A DNA stretch of 64,000 nucleotides from assembly GCF_014654785.1 (NCBI RefSeq), contig NZ_BNBD01000014.1, forward strand, positions 62,001-126,000, written 5' to 3'. A model generated the notes under the pieces. The model did no database searches. It saw nothing but the letters and a program-made list of their open reading frames with translations, and was not told where the DNA came from. Every line of letters begins with the position of its first letter. Position 1 is the first letter of the stretch. Source of the stretch: Streptomyces mashuensis. GTDB taxonomy: Bacteria; Actinomycetota; Actinomycetes; Streptomycetales; Streptomycetaceae. This document shows positions 49,100-57,912 of the stretch, piece after piece. The position numbers and the translations under genes are program-made.

Positions 49100-49732
49100 T
49101 CAGGCGAGGAGGTCGGTGATGAGCTTGCGGGCCCTTCCGGAGACGAGCGGCGTGACGCCGTGGACGAGTTGGCTGCCGTAGACCACCAAGGTCCCCGGCG
49201 GCGGGACACAGATCCAGCGGGTGTGGGGGATCTCGTCCAGCTTGACGGGCCCGCTGCGGGCGGTGATCTCGGGGACGTAGCGGGTGCCGGGTCCGTGATC
49301 ACTGCTGTCCGGGACCGCCTGGCTCCACAGGTCGTCGGATGCATAGGTGTCGAGGTAGAACTGACCGCCTTCGTCGGCGTCCTGGAGGTTGAAGACGACC
49401 CGGGCGATCCGGTGGGGGCGCGCCTGGGGGTCGCCGACGCCGTGGACGTGCGGGCGGATCCTGTCGCCGGGTTTGAGGTCGTGGTAGAGCCATTCGTCGA
49501 CGCCCACGGCAGAGGGAAAGACCCTGCGCAGGACAGGCAGGGCACGGTGCACGGCACCGTTGAGGACCGCCTGTGCCGCCTGGGGCGGGGTCGTTCCCTC
49601 ACTGGGGCGTGCGGGCACCCATCCGGTGGCCGCAAGATGATCGTCGACGATCTTGGTGAGTTCGGCGGTCTCGTCGGTCGTCAGGAAGTCCTCGACGGTC
49701 TGGACGCCCAGGGTCTCGGTCATGTGGATCAC
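49100..49732 (-). CDS. 2-oxoglutarate/Fe(II) oxygenase-like protein with HxH metal motif
   Basis: A 210-residue double-stranded beta-helix protein of the prolyl-4-hydroxylase type. KPGDRIRPHVHGVGD should hold the first His and the acidic ligand of the facial triad, but reads His95-Val-His97 instead of HxD/E. VVFNLQDADEGGQFYLD and LVHGVTPLVSGRARK (distal His191 and the 2-oxoglutarate-binding Arg) fit the family. The GTG at 49732 is preferred because GAGAGGAG lies 7 bp upstream. It converges directly on the ATP-grasp gene and is divergent from the FAD monooxygenase. Confidence 0.8.
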   Translation of the reverse strand: MIHMTETLGVQTVEDFLTTDETAELTKIVDDHLAATGWVPARPSEGTTPPQAAQAVLNGAVHRALPVLRRVFPSAVGVDEWLYHDLKPGDRIRPHVHGVGDPQARPHRIARVVFNLQDADEGGQFYLDTYASDDLWSQAVPDSSDHGPGTRYVPEITARSGPVKLDEIPHTRWICVPPPGTLVVYGSQLVHGVTPLVSGRARKLITDLLA

Positions 49733-49868
49733 AAGCGGACTCCTCTCGCGGCGCTCAACGGCCCTTGTCCTCATTCCAGTGCGGGCCCGGGCCGATGCCC
49801 AGTCCCCGGCCCGGCCAATGTCGCAGGGCGCCTTGACGAGGTGTGCGCATGGGCCGGAGGTTGGAGGA

Positions 49869-51410
49869 ATGACGTCCCGGGGCGAGGGTGTGGACACCAA
49901 GGTGCTCGTCGTGGGTGCCGGACCGACCGGGCTGCTGCTGGCGTGCGAACTGGCACTGGCCGGTGTCCGGACCCAAGTGATCGACAAACGCGAGGACCCG
50001 CACCGGGAGTCACGGGCCCTGAACCTCCACCCGCGCAGCATGGAGCTGATGGACATGAGGGGCCTGGCCGGACGGTTCCTGGCCGTCGGCCGGACCGTAC
50101 CCGGCTGGCAGTTCGCGGCCGGCCTCCGCCGCCGGCTCGACTTCACCGCACTCGACACTCGGCACTCCTACGCCCTCCTGCTGGCCCAGTCCCGTACCGA
50201 GGAACTGTTGTCCGAACGGGCCCGCGAACTGGGAGTGGAGTTCCACCGCGGGCGTGAGGCCGTCGGCCTGAGACAGGACGCCACAGGCGTCGATGTCGAA
50301 GTGTCGGAGGGCGAAGGCAGGCCGTTGACCGTGCGCTGCGCGTACGCGGTCGGCTGCGACGGCGGGCGCAGCATCGTCCGGCAGGCAGGCGGCATCGGAT
50401 TCCCGGGGACGGACGAGTCGATGACGGCAGTGGTGGGGGACTTCGCCAAAGCCGATCACTCCTGCAACGAACAGGCCAGGCGGCACGGCGTCCTCGTCGC
50501 CCGGCTCGAGGCAGGGCTGACCCGGTTCGTCGTCATGGACCCACAGCGGCTGCGGGTGCCGTCCACCGAGCCGGTGACCGTCGAGGAGTTCCGCAGTTCG
50601 CTGATACGGGTGTGCGGCACGGACTGCGGCATCGGCGAGCCCCGGTGGCTGTCGCGGTTCGGCAACACCACCCGGCTCGCCGAGACGTACCGGCGCGGCC
50701 GGGTCCTGCTGGCCGGCGACGCCGCGCACATCCACTTCCCCGTCGGCGCCCAGGGGCTGAACACCGGCCTGCAGGACGCCATGAACCTCGGCTGGAAACT
50801 CGCCGCCACGGTGCGCGGCTGGGCACCTCCCGGCCTGCTGGACACGTACCACGCCGAGCGCCATCCCGTCGGCCACGCCGTGACCAGCGGCACACGGGCA
50901 CAGGCCCTGCTGGTGGAACTGCCGCTCACGGAGCAGTACCGGTACCCGGCAACTCTCCTGTGTACGCTGCTGGATGACCTCCTGGCCATGAAGGACGTCA
51001 ACCGGTACCTGGCCGCGAGAATCTCCGCGCTCGACACCGCCTACCCCGCCACGTCGCCGGACGCCGACCCCCTCGTCGGCCGGCGGATGCCCGACCTCGG
51101 CCTCACCATCCCGACCGGGTGGGCCCATGTGTACGGACTCCTGCATGACGGGCGTTTCCTGCTGCTCCGCCTCAACGGCCAGGGCAGCGCTCTGGACCCC
51201 GGCGACACGGACAGGGCGCACCGGGCCCGGACGGTCACCGCTGTCCGGCACGACGAGCATCCCGATCTCGACGGTGTACGGGAAATCCTGGTGCGTCCGG
51301 ACGGCCACATCGCCTGGGCCACCCGCACCACCGAGCCCCGAGCCCTGCACGCGGAACGAGCCGAAGCTCTCGACGCATGGACGAGGACCCCTTCCCTGGA
51401 CAACGGGTAG
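49869..51410 (+). CDS. FAD-dependent monooxygenase (PheA/TcmG family)
   Basis: A 513-residue class A flavin hydroxylase. VVGAGPTGLLLACEL binds FAD, GCDGGRSIVRQ is the DG motif and LLAGDAAHIHFPVGAQGLNTGLQD the GD motif. The C-terminal thioredoxin-like domain is present. GGAGG 8 bp upstream fixes the ATG at 49869. It lacks close local paralogues and probably belongs with the second biosynthetic locus. Confidence 0.92.
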   Translation: MTSRGEGVDTKVLVVGAGPTGLLLACELALAGVRTQVIDKREDPHRESRALNLHPRSMELMDMRGLAGRFLAVGRTVPGWQFAAGLRRRLDFTALDTRHSYALLLAQSRTEELLSERARELGVEFHRGREAVGLRQDATGVDVEVSEGEGRPLTVRCAYAVGCDGGRSIVRQAGGIGFPGTDESMTAVVGDFAKADHSCNEQARRHGVLVARLEAGLTRFVVMDPQRLRVPSTEPVTVEEFRSSLIRVCGTDCGIGEPRWLSRFGNTTRLAETYRRGRVLLAGDAAHIHFPVGAQGLNTGLQDAMNLGWKLAATVRGWAPPGLLDTYHAERHPVGHAVTSGTRAQALLVELPLTEQYRYPATLLCTLLDDLLAMKDVNRYLAARISALDTAYPATSPDADPLVGRRMPDLGLTIPTGWAHVYGLLHDGRFLLLRLNGQGSALDPGDTDRAHRARTVTAVRHDEHPDLDGVREILVRPDGHIAWATRTTEPRALHAERAEALDAWTRTPSLDNG

Positions 51411-51551
51411 CCCGGATCAGGGAAGGCTCTCTTCACTGCACTGTGGGAGACCCACCGCCGTGAGCAGGCACCCGGTGAGCGACCTCGACAGCATCACACG
51501 GACGGAACATCCCCCCAGCCGAAGTGAGTTGACCGCCCCCAGCGGTGGATG

Positions 51552-51587
51552 CCCCGGCCGGGGTCCGAGGGGGTCCGCTGCTATAGT
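51552..51587 (+). promoter_or_regulatory. Promoter of the AraC gene, nearly leaderless
   Basis: TATAGT (51582-51587) lies 8 bp before the ATG at 51596, so transcription would begin at or very near the start codon. A perfect palindrome CCCCGGCCGGGG (51552-51563) occupies the place of the -35 box and may be an operator. Confidence 0.55.
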
Positions 51588-51595
51588 CCGGGGCC

Positions 51596-52447
51596 ATGGG
51601 CGAGCCCAGGGACTTATCGACCTACTGGAGGCCCGCAGTCGGCGGAGTCGAAGTGCTGCACGCCCACTTCAGAAGGCACCGGTACCCGCGTCACACCCAC
51701 GATGCCGTCACCGTCGCGCTCGTCGACAGCGGCGCGGCCTCCTTTCTCTATCGGGGCGAGACCCACACCGCTGCGGCCGGTGACGTTTTCGTCATCGATG
51801 CCGGTGAGGTGCACACCGGCGTGCTCGCTCACCCGCAGGGTTACCGCTACCGGGTGCTGTACCTGGCGCCGGGCACCCTGGAGCGGCTGCAGGACGACGA
51901 CTCGGCGGGCGACCGGGCCCGGCGGCGCGCGTCGGGCTACCGGGAGACGGTCATCCGGGACACCCGGCTCGCCGCCTTACTGGGCCGCGTGCACGACGCG
52001 CTGCGGCCACCCGGGAACCCGATGCTCCAGGAGGTGCTCCTCGCCAGGTTCGCCCGGGCGCTGGCGGAGGGGTACGGGTACGGGCCTGTCGATGCGGTAC
52101 GGCCCGAGCCGCCGCGCGCGGGTCACCGCGCTGTGGCGATGGCCCGCGCGTACCTGGAGGACCGTCTGGCGGACAAGGTGTCGCTGCACGACCTTGCCGC
52201 GCAGACCTGCGTCAGCCCGTACCGGCTGGCCCGGCTGTTCAACGCAGAGGTGGGCATGCCGCCGCACACCTTCCAGAACCTGCTGCGCGTCCAGCGGGCC
52301 CGGCAGCTGCTCGCCGGGGGTGCGCGGGCGGCGGGGATCGCCCGTGAGGTCGGGTTCTACGACCAGGCCCATCTGAACCGGGTCTTCAAGCGCTACACCG
52401 GGGTGACGCCCCACCAATTCAGGGTGGGCACGAGGGGTCCCCGGTAG
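51596..52447 (+). CDS. AraC-family transcriptional regulator with two TTA codons
   Basis: A 283-residue regulator: an N-terminal cupin-like sensor domain (HRYPRHTHDAVTVALVDSG, GDVFVIDAGEVHTG) and a C-terminal double helix-turn-helix (VSLHDLAAQTCVSPYRLARLF, then GIAREVGFYDQAHLNRVFKRYTGVTPHQFR). TTA leucine codons at 51614-51616 (codon 7) and 51977-51979 (codon 128) imply dependence on bldA. No ribosome site precedes the ATG. It is adjacent to an EamA exporter, a common sensor-exporter pair, and may control the locus to its right. Confidence 0.94.
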   Translation: MGEPRDLSTYWRPAVGGVEVLHAHFRRHRYPRHTHDAVTVALVDSGAASFLYRGETHTAAAGDVFVIDAGEVHTGVLAHPQGYRYRVLYLAPGTLERLQDDDSAGDRARRRASGYRETVIRDTRLAALLGRVHDALRPPGNPMLQEVLLARFARALAEGYGYGPVDAVRPEPPRAGHRAVAMARAYLEDRLADKVSLHDLAAQTCVSPYRLARLFNAEVGMPPHTFQNLLRVQRARQLLAGGARAAGIAREVGFYDQAHLNRVFKRYTGVTPHQFRVGTRGPR

Positions 52448-52466
52448 CCTCCCGCCCTCCGGAGGA

Positions 52467-52489
52467 CGGCTTCGTCGAGGACGAAGCCG
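52467..52489 (+). terminator. Hairpin after the AraC gene
   Basis: A perfect 10-bp stem, CGGCTTCGTC-GAG-GACGAAGCCG, follows the AraC stop by about 20 bases. No T tract. Confidence 0.6.
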
Positions 52490-52633
52490 CCGGCCCGGCC
52501 GCCCCGGCGTGGACGGTACGGCGTGCACTGCCTGCCCCGCTGCCGCACGAACGAACACGGGAACGGACACGATGACGAAGGGTGGGCACACATGCCACGA
52601 GAGAAGATACGGAGCGCCCGCGGAGGCGCACCG

Positions 52634-53620
52634 GTGAGCGGCGCGCCCGAAGACGGGAAGCGGGCCTCGGGGGCTTCGGTCTACGCCATGCTCGTCCTGA
52701 CCATGGCGCTGTGGGGAAGTGCCTTCCCCGCGTCGAAGGTGATGGTGGGCGACGTTCCGCACCAGGTGGCGGCCCTGCTGCGGTTCGGCTTCGGCGGGCT
52801 GGTCATGCTCGCCTGGCTGCTGGGCACCGGCGGACGGCTTGCCCTGACCCGGCGGGACCTGGCCCGGACCGCCCTCGCCGGATCGCTCGGTGTCTTCGGC
52901 TACAACACCCTGTTCTTCTGGGGGCTGGCGCTGGCGCCGTCGATCGACGGCTCCATCATCGTCCCGGTCTTCGCACCGGTCATCACCAGTGCCGTCGCGG
53001 TCCTCTTCTTCCGTGAGCGCACCACGGTGATGCGGGTCGCCGGGCTGGCCCTCGGTATCGGCGGCGCGGTGGTCTTCCTGCTCGGTGTGGGGGGACCGGC
53101 CGGTGGGCGGCGGCTCCTGGGCGACCTGGTGTTCCTGGCGGCGGCCTGCTGCTGGTCGGCGTACACGCTGGTGTCCAAGCGCCTGCTCACCGGCGACCCG
53201 GTGCGGGCCACCGCGCTCGCGACGCTCAGCGGCTCGGTGCTGCTGGCCCTGGTGGCGCTGCCGGCCCTGCCGGCGGTGGCCTGGGGCTCCCTGTCCGGAA
53301 GCTTCTGGGCCATCGTGGCCTATCTCGCCGTCGGGCCGACGGCAGTCGCCTACGTCTTCTACTACCGCGGGGTACAGGCCGTGGGGCCTGCCACGGCGAC
53401 GGTGATGATGTTCCTGTCGCCGGTCTTCGGAGCGGGCGGCGGCGCACTGTTCCTCGGCGAGGGGCTCAACCTGGTCCAGGGCTGCGGCGCCCTGCTGATG
53501 ACCGGCGGCGCTCTGCCGGCCGTCTTCGGCGGTCTGCCGCGGCGCAAGGGGGACCCGGAAGAGCCGGACGAGGTCGTCCCGGAACGGGCGGCGCGGACCG
53601 ACACGACGGAGGCACGGTGA
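52634..53620 (+). CDS. EamA/DMT-superfamily transporter
   Basis: A 328-residue ten-helix exporter with two EamA repeats (first helix VYAMLVLTMALWGSAFP). A long charged C-terminal tail is rich in Glu and Arg. The GTG at 52634 follows GGAGG at 7 bp, and an ATG at 52592 is the alternative with a weaker site. It overlaps the aminotransferase gene by 4 bp (GTGA), so transport and amino acid conversion may be linked, for example efflux of an amino-acid-like product. Confidence 0.9.
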   Translation: MSGAPEDGKRASGASVYAMLVLTMALWGSAFPASKVMVGDVPHQVAALLRFGFGGLVMLAWLLGTGGRLALTRRDLARTALAGSLGVFGYNTLFFWGLALAPSIDGSIIVPVFAPVITSAVAVLFFRERTTVMRVAGLALGIGGAVVFLLGVGGPAGGRRLLGDLVFLAAACCWSAYTLVSKRLLTGDPVRATALATLSGSVLLALVALPALPAVAWGSLSGSFWAIVAYLAVGPTAVAYVFYYRGVQAVGPATATVMMFLSPVFGAGGGALFLGEGLNLVQGCGALLMTGGALPAVFGGLPRRKGDPEEPDEVVPERAARTDTTEAR

Positions 53621-54858
53621 CCGACGCACCCCTCGCCGCACGACTGCGCGACCTGGCGGGCCCCACCATCTTCAGTGAGATGACCGCTCTGGCCCAGGCG
53701 GCCGGGGCCGTGAACCTCGGGCAGGGCTTCCCCGACGGCGACGGCCCCGCGGCTCTGCTCGAAGCCGCCCATGCGGCGATCGACCAGGGCCTGAACCAGT
53801 ATCCGCCGGCCACGGGGCTGCCGGTGCTGCGGAAGGCGATTGCGGCGCGGCGGGCGGCGGATCACGGGGTGGAGTACGACCCGGAGACCGAGGTGGTGGT
53901 GACGGCCGGGGCGACGGAGGCAATTGCGGCGGCGCTGATCGGGCTGTGCGAGCCGGGTGACGAGGTCGTGGTGTTCGACCCGCTGTACGACTCCTACGGC
54001 GCCTGTCTGGCGATGGCGGAGGTGCGGCGGGTTCCGGTGCTGCTGGAGTACGACGGCACGCGCTTCTCCTTCGACCCCGACGCCCTGCGCGCCGCCGTCG
54101 GCCCGCGCACCCGGCTGATCCTCCTGAACACCCCGCACAACCCCAGCGGCAAGGTCTTCGACGCCCGAGAGCTCGCACTGATCGCCGAATTGTGCGTGGA
54201 GCACGACCTGATCGCGGTGGTCGACGAGGTCTACGAGTACCTGGTCTACGACGGCCTGCGGCACCTGACCCCTGCCGCGCTGCCGGGCATGCGCGAACGC
54301 ACCCTGTCCATCTCCTCCGCCGGCAAGACCTTCAGCGCCACCGGCTGGAAGGTCGGCTGGGCCTGCGGCCCGGCGCCCCTGGTCACGGCCGTCCGCACCG
54401 TCAAGCAGTACCTGACCTTCGGCACCGGTACGCCGTTCCAGGCCGCGGTCGCCCACGGCCTGACGGCGTGCATGGACTGGGTCGAGGAGCTGCGGGCCGG
54501 GCTGGAGAGCCGTCGCGACCTGCTGGTGGCGGGGTTGCGGACCGGCGGCATCACCACGTACCCGAGCAGCGCCACGTACTTCCTGCAGATGGACGCCCGG
54601 TCCTTCGGCACCGGCGACGGCGACGCGCTGTGCCGGGAGCTGGTCCGCTCGGCCGGGGTGGTGGCGATCCCCAGCGTCGCCCTGTACGACGACAAGAAAG
54701 CCGGCCGCCACCTCGTCCGGCTCGCCTTCTGCAAGGACGAGGAACTGCTGGCCGGCGCTGCCGGGAGGCTGGCGGCGCAGGCCCGGGCCGCCGGGGCGGG
54801 GCAGGTCGCGCGACCGGCGCGGGACCTGGACGGGAGGGCAAGAACGTCCAAGACATGA
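53617..54858 (+). CDS. PLP-dependent class I/II aminotransferase
   Basis: A 413-residue fold-type I aminotransferase. AGATEAIAAAL binds the phosphate of PLP, NTPHNPSGKVF is the conserved Asn-Pro segment, VVDEVYEYLVYDG the Asp pair, and SSAGKTFSATGWKVGW holds the Schiff-base Lys237. It resembles the methionine/kynurenine aminotransferase group in length and motifs. The last 25 or so residues are a charged tail. It is coupled to the EamA exporter. Confidence 0.93.
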   Translation: MTDAPLAARLRDLAGPTIFSEMTALAQAAGAVNLGQGFPDGDGPAALLEAAHAAIDQGLNQYPPATGLPVLRKAIAARRAADHGVEYDPETEVVVTAGATEAIAAALIGLCEPGDEVVVFDPLYDSYGACLAMAEVRRVPVLLEYDGTRFSFDPDALRAAVGPRTRLILLNTPHNPSGKVFDARELALIAELCVEHDLIAVVDEVYEYLVYDGLRHLTPAALPGMRERTLSISSAGKTFSATGWKVGWACGPAPLVTAVRTVKQYLTFGTGTPFQAAVAHGLTACMDWVEELRAGLESRRDLLVAGLRTGGITTYPSSATYFLQMDARSFGTGDGDALCRELVRSAGVVAIPSVALYDDKKAGRHLVRLAFCKDEELLAGAAGRLAAQARAAGAGQVARPARDLDGRARTSKT

Positions 54859-54937
54859 CGGCCTCCGCCTGTGAAGAATCGGGGCATGCGCGTCTTGGCC
54901 GGGCGCGTGCACGAGCACAACCGAGGAGGCATCAGCA

Positions 54938-55375
54938 ATGACCGACGAGAGCTCGCCGACCCCGGTGGTCTGGGACACCAAGATCGCCGTGGTGCTGCGG
55001 GAGGATCTCGAGACGTGGCAGAAGCTCAACGTCACCGCCTTCACCGTCAGCGGCATCGCGGCCACGGTGGAGAACGTGACCGGTGAGCCCTACCGGGACG
55101 CCTCCGGTGTGACGTACCTGCCGATGTTCCGCCAGCCGGTCCTGGTGTTCGCCGCGGACGGCGAGACGCTGTCGCGGATCCATGAACGCGCCCTGCGGCG
55201 CGAGGTCCCGACGGCGGTCTACACGGAGGAACTCTTCGTGACCAACAACGACGAGGACAACCGGGCCGCGGTCGCCGCCGTGGCCACGGAGAAGCTGCGC
55301 CTCGTCGGTCTGGCCCTGCGCGCCGACCGGAAGGTCGTCGACAAGGTGGTCAAGGGCGCGTCGCTGCACCCGTAG
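54938..55375 (+). CDS. DUF2000-family protein
   Basis: A 145-residue soluble protein with a ferredoxin-like-fold pattern: DTKIAVVLREDLETWQKLNVTAF, QPVLVFAADGETLSRIHERALRR and TEKLRLVGLALRADRKVVDKVVKG match DUF2000. GAGGAGG precedes the ATG. Function unknown. Homologues sit near amino acid metabolism and natural product genes. A terminator hairpin follows it. Confidence 0.8.
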   Translation: MTDESSPTPVVWDTKIAVVLREDLETWQKLNVTAFTVSGIAATVENVTGEPYRDASGVTYLPMFRQPVLVFAADGETLSRIHERALRREVPTAVYTEELFVTNNDEDNRAAVAAVATEKLRLVGLALRADRKVVDKVVKGASLHP

Positions 55376-55382
55376 CCCGGCT

Positions 55383-55411
55383 GCCGGGGCGGCACGCCGT
55401 ACCGCCCCGGC
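55383..55411 (+). terminator. Terminator hairpin after the DUF2000 gene
   Basis: A perfect 10-bp stem, GCCGGGGCGG and CCGCCCCGGC, has a 9-base loop. The radical SAM gene downstream therefore probably has its own promoter in 55412-55481. Confidence 0.7.
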
Positions 55412-55481
55412 ACTGCCGGATGCCCGGCCGAGCACGATCAGGAACCACCAGCGCCGCCGTCGCGAGAGACCAGGTGACCAG

Positions 55482-57113
55482 GTGACCGATGTGACCAGTC
55501 CGGACTGCATACTGATCGGCTTCAACGAGATCGACTTCGCGGACTTCGCCCGGGCCCAGAAGGTGTTCGAGGCGACGTCCGGCTCCTACCGCGAACTGCT
55601 GACCAACTCGGTGCTCCTCGGCGACCGCCGGATGACGTACATGGACCTGCTCAACAAGGTGCGGGAGCGGATGTCCGGGCGCCCCTCCCGGCTGACCGCC
55701 TTCGAAATGCCCAGCCTCGGCGTCGCCTACCTCACCAGTTTTCTGCGCCGTCGTGGATTCGACGTCGGTGTCGTCAACTTCTTCAACTCCGGCAAGGAGC
55801 ACCTGGCGGGGCTGCTGTCCGGTTCTCCCCGGGCCGTGGCCATCACCACCACCTACTACGTCGATGACGAACCGATTCGGCAGATCATCCGGTTCGTACG
55901 GGAGCACAACCCCGACGTGCCGGTCGTCGTCGGCGGCCCCCGGGTGCACAACCTCTGCGCGGGCCAGCCGGCCCAGGTGCAGGACGTCCTCCTGGGCGCC
56001 ATCGGCGCGGACATCTACATCAACAGCTCGCAGGGCGAGGACACGCTCGCCTCCGTGCTCACGGCCCTGCGCGACGGCGGCGGGGACCTCAGCAGAACGC
56101 CCAACCTCATCTACCGCGACCCCGTCTCCCCGCGCGGCCCCATGAAGCGCACCCTGTCCGTGGTGGAGAGCAACGACCTCGACGCCGAAGCAGTCGACTG
56201 GTCCACCTTCGACCCGGAATTCTTCGCCCCCACCACCTATATGCGCACCTCGCGCAGCTGTTCCTTCGGCTGCGCCTTCTGCAACTACCCGGCCATGGCC
56301 GGTCCGCTGACGCTCAGCGACCTGTCCACCATCGAGGCGGAGCTGCGGTACCTGTGCGACCACGGCGTCCGCAACATGATCTTCATCGACGACACCTTCA
56401 ACGTGCCGCTGCCGCGGTTCAAGAAGATCTGCCGCATGATGATCGAGAACAAGTTCGACCTGCGGTGGGTGTCCTTCTTCCGCTGCTCCAACGCCGACGA
56501 CGAGGCCTTCGACCTCATGGCGGAGGCCGGGTGCATCGGTGTCTTCCTCGGTATCGAGTCCGGCGACCAGCGGATCCTCAAGAACATGACGAAGTTCGCC
56601 CGGACCGACCGGTACGAGTACGGCATCCGCGAACTGACCCGCCGGGGCATCGTCACGCTCGCCTCCATCGTGCTCGGCTTCCCCGGCGAGAACGAGGAGA
56701 GCGTCACCAACACCATCGACTTCCTCAACCGCACGCAGCCGACCTTCTACAACGTCCAGCTCTACTACCACGACGTGCTCGCCCCCATCGAGAAGCAGCG
56801 CGAGAAGTACGGCATCGAGGGCAGTGGCTACTCCTGGCGGCACGCCACGATGAGCTGGCAGGAGGCGGCGGACTGGAAGGACGAGTTCATCCGCCGCGTG
56901 CAGGGGCCGGCGCTGATGCCGCTCTACGGGCTCAGCATCTGGTGCATCCCCTACCTCCTCTCCCAGGGGATGACCATGGAGGAGATCACCCGCTTCGTGC
57001 GCAGCGCCACCCGTCTGGTCATCAAGGGCCTGGACGCCGAGTGGATCGACCCGGAGCCCGAGCTGGACGCCATCGTCCGCGAGCTCACCGGCACGGACGC
57101 CGTTCGTGCGTAG
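55482..57113 (+). CDS. Cobalamin-type radical SAM enzyme (PhpK/methyltransferase-like)
   Basis: A 543-residue radical SAM enzyme. The N-terminal half resembles a B12-binding domain (AYLTSFLRRRGFDVGVVNF, VPVVVGGPRVHNL) but lacks the DxHxxG loop. The 4Fe-4S motif CSFGCAFC (Cys260, Cys264, Cys267) follows, and the core contains FIDDTFNVPL and FLGIESGDQRI. A C-terminal helical part completes it. The architecture matches B12-dependent radical SAM methyltransferases, including the phosphinate P-methyltransferase PhpK, but no phosphonate genes are here. Methylation of an unactivated carbon is the most likely use. GTG start follows AGGTGA. Confidence 0.85.
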   Translation: MTDVTSPDCILIGFNEIDFADFARAQKVFEATSGSYRELLTNSVLLGDRRMTYMDLLNKVRERMSGRPSRLTAFEMPSLGVAYLTSFLRRRGFDVGVVNFFNSGKEHLAGLLSGSPRAVAITTTYYVDDEPIRQIIRFVREHNPDVPVVVGGPRVHNLCAGQPAQVQDVLLGAIGADIYINSSQGEDTLASVLTALRDGGGDLSRTPNLIYRDPVSPRGPMKRTLSVVESNDLDAEAVDWSTFDPEFFAPTTYMRTSRSCSFGCAFCNYPAMAGPLTLSDLSTIEAELRYLCDHGVRNMIFIDDTFNVPLPRFKKICRMMIENKFDLRWVSFFRCSNADDEAFDLMAEAGCIGVFLGIESGDQRILKNMTKFARTDRYEYGIRELTRRGIVTLASIVLGFPGENEESVTNTIDFLNRTQPTFYNVQLYYHDVLAPIEKQREKYGIEGSGYSWRHATMSWQEAADWKDEFIRRVQGPALMPLYGLSIWCIPYLLSQGMTMEEITRFVRSATRLVIKGLDAEWIDPEPELDAIVRELTGTDAVRA

Positions 57114-57912
57114 CGGCACGGAAGCCACCGGCGGGACCGGCTGGCTCCGTGTCTGGCGGCCGCGCCCGGCCGCCCGGGCCCGGCTCCTGTGCCTGCCGCC
57201 CGCCGGCAGCCCGGCGGCCCTCTACCGGCCGTGGGCGGAGCTGATTCCGCCCTCGGTGGAGCTGGCCGCCGTCGAACCGCCCGGCCACGGCACCCGCTAC
57301 GGCGAACCGTTCCCGGCCTCCTTCGCCGAGGTCACCGAGGCGGTGACCAGTGCTCTGGCACGGCTGCCGGAACGTCCCACCGCGGTCTACGGGCACAGCC
57401 TGGGCACGGTCCCCGCCCTGGACATCGCCCGCGCCCTCGACAGGGCCGGCCGCCCGCCCGCCGCGCTGCTCGTCTCCTCGCGCAACGCCCCCTCCGCGCC
57501 CGGCGGGCCCCCGGCGGCCGGCCTCACCGACCGGCAGTTGCTCGGCCTGCTCCGGGAACTCTCCGGCACGGACGAGCGCGTCCTGGCCGACCCCGGCCTG
57601 ACGCAGGCCCTCCTCCCGGTCCTGCGCGCCGACATCGCCCTGCTCGCCGCGTACACGTACACCCCCGGGCCGCCGCTCGGCTGTCCGGTGCGCGTCTACG
57701 CCGGCCTCGACGACACCACCACAACCCCCGCCGGCCTGGCCGCCTGGCGCCGGGAGAACCCGCGGGACTTCCGCATCCACCGGCTGCCGGGCGGCCACTT
57801 CTTCTTCCGCGGCCGGGAACGGTCGTTCCTGGCACGGCTCGTGGCCGACATCGCCCCGCCCACGGCGGCGGGAGAAGGGACGTTCCCCCCATGGCAGGCG
57901 TCGAAGCCCTGA
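57106..57912 (+). CDS. Type II thioesterase
   Basis: A 268-residue alpha/beta hydrolase of the TEII group that removes wrong or stalled acyl groups from carrier proteins. [17 protein letters not shown] is the N-terminal strand, [11 protein letters not shown] holds the nucleophile Ser98, [10 protein letters not shown] the Asp region and LPGGHFFF the His. The GTG overlaps the radical SAM stop by 8 bp, and the gene overlaps the NRPS start by 22 bp. Confidence 0.93.
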   Translation: MRSGTEATGGTGWLRVWRPRPAARARLLCLPPAGSPAALYRPWAELIPPSVELAAVEPPGHGTRYGEPFPASFAEVTEAVTSALARLPERPTAVYGHSLGTVPALDIARALDRAGRPPAALLVSSRNAPSAPGGPPAAGLTDRQLLGLLRELSGTDERVLADPGLTQALLPVLRADIALLAAYTYTPGPPLGCPVRVYAGLDDTTTTPAGLAAWRRENPRDFRIHRLPGGHFFFRGRERSFLARLVADIAPPTAAGEGTFPPWQASKP

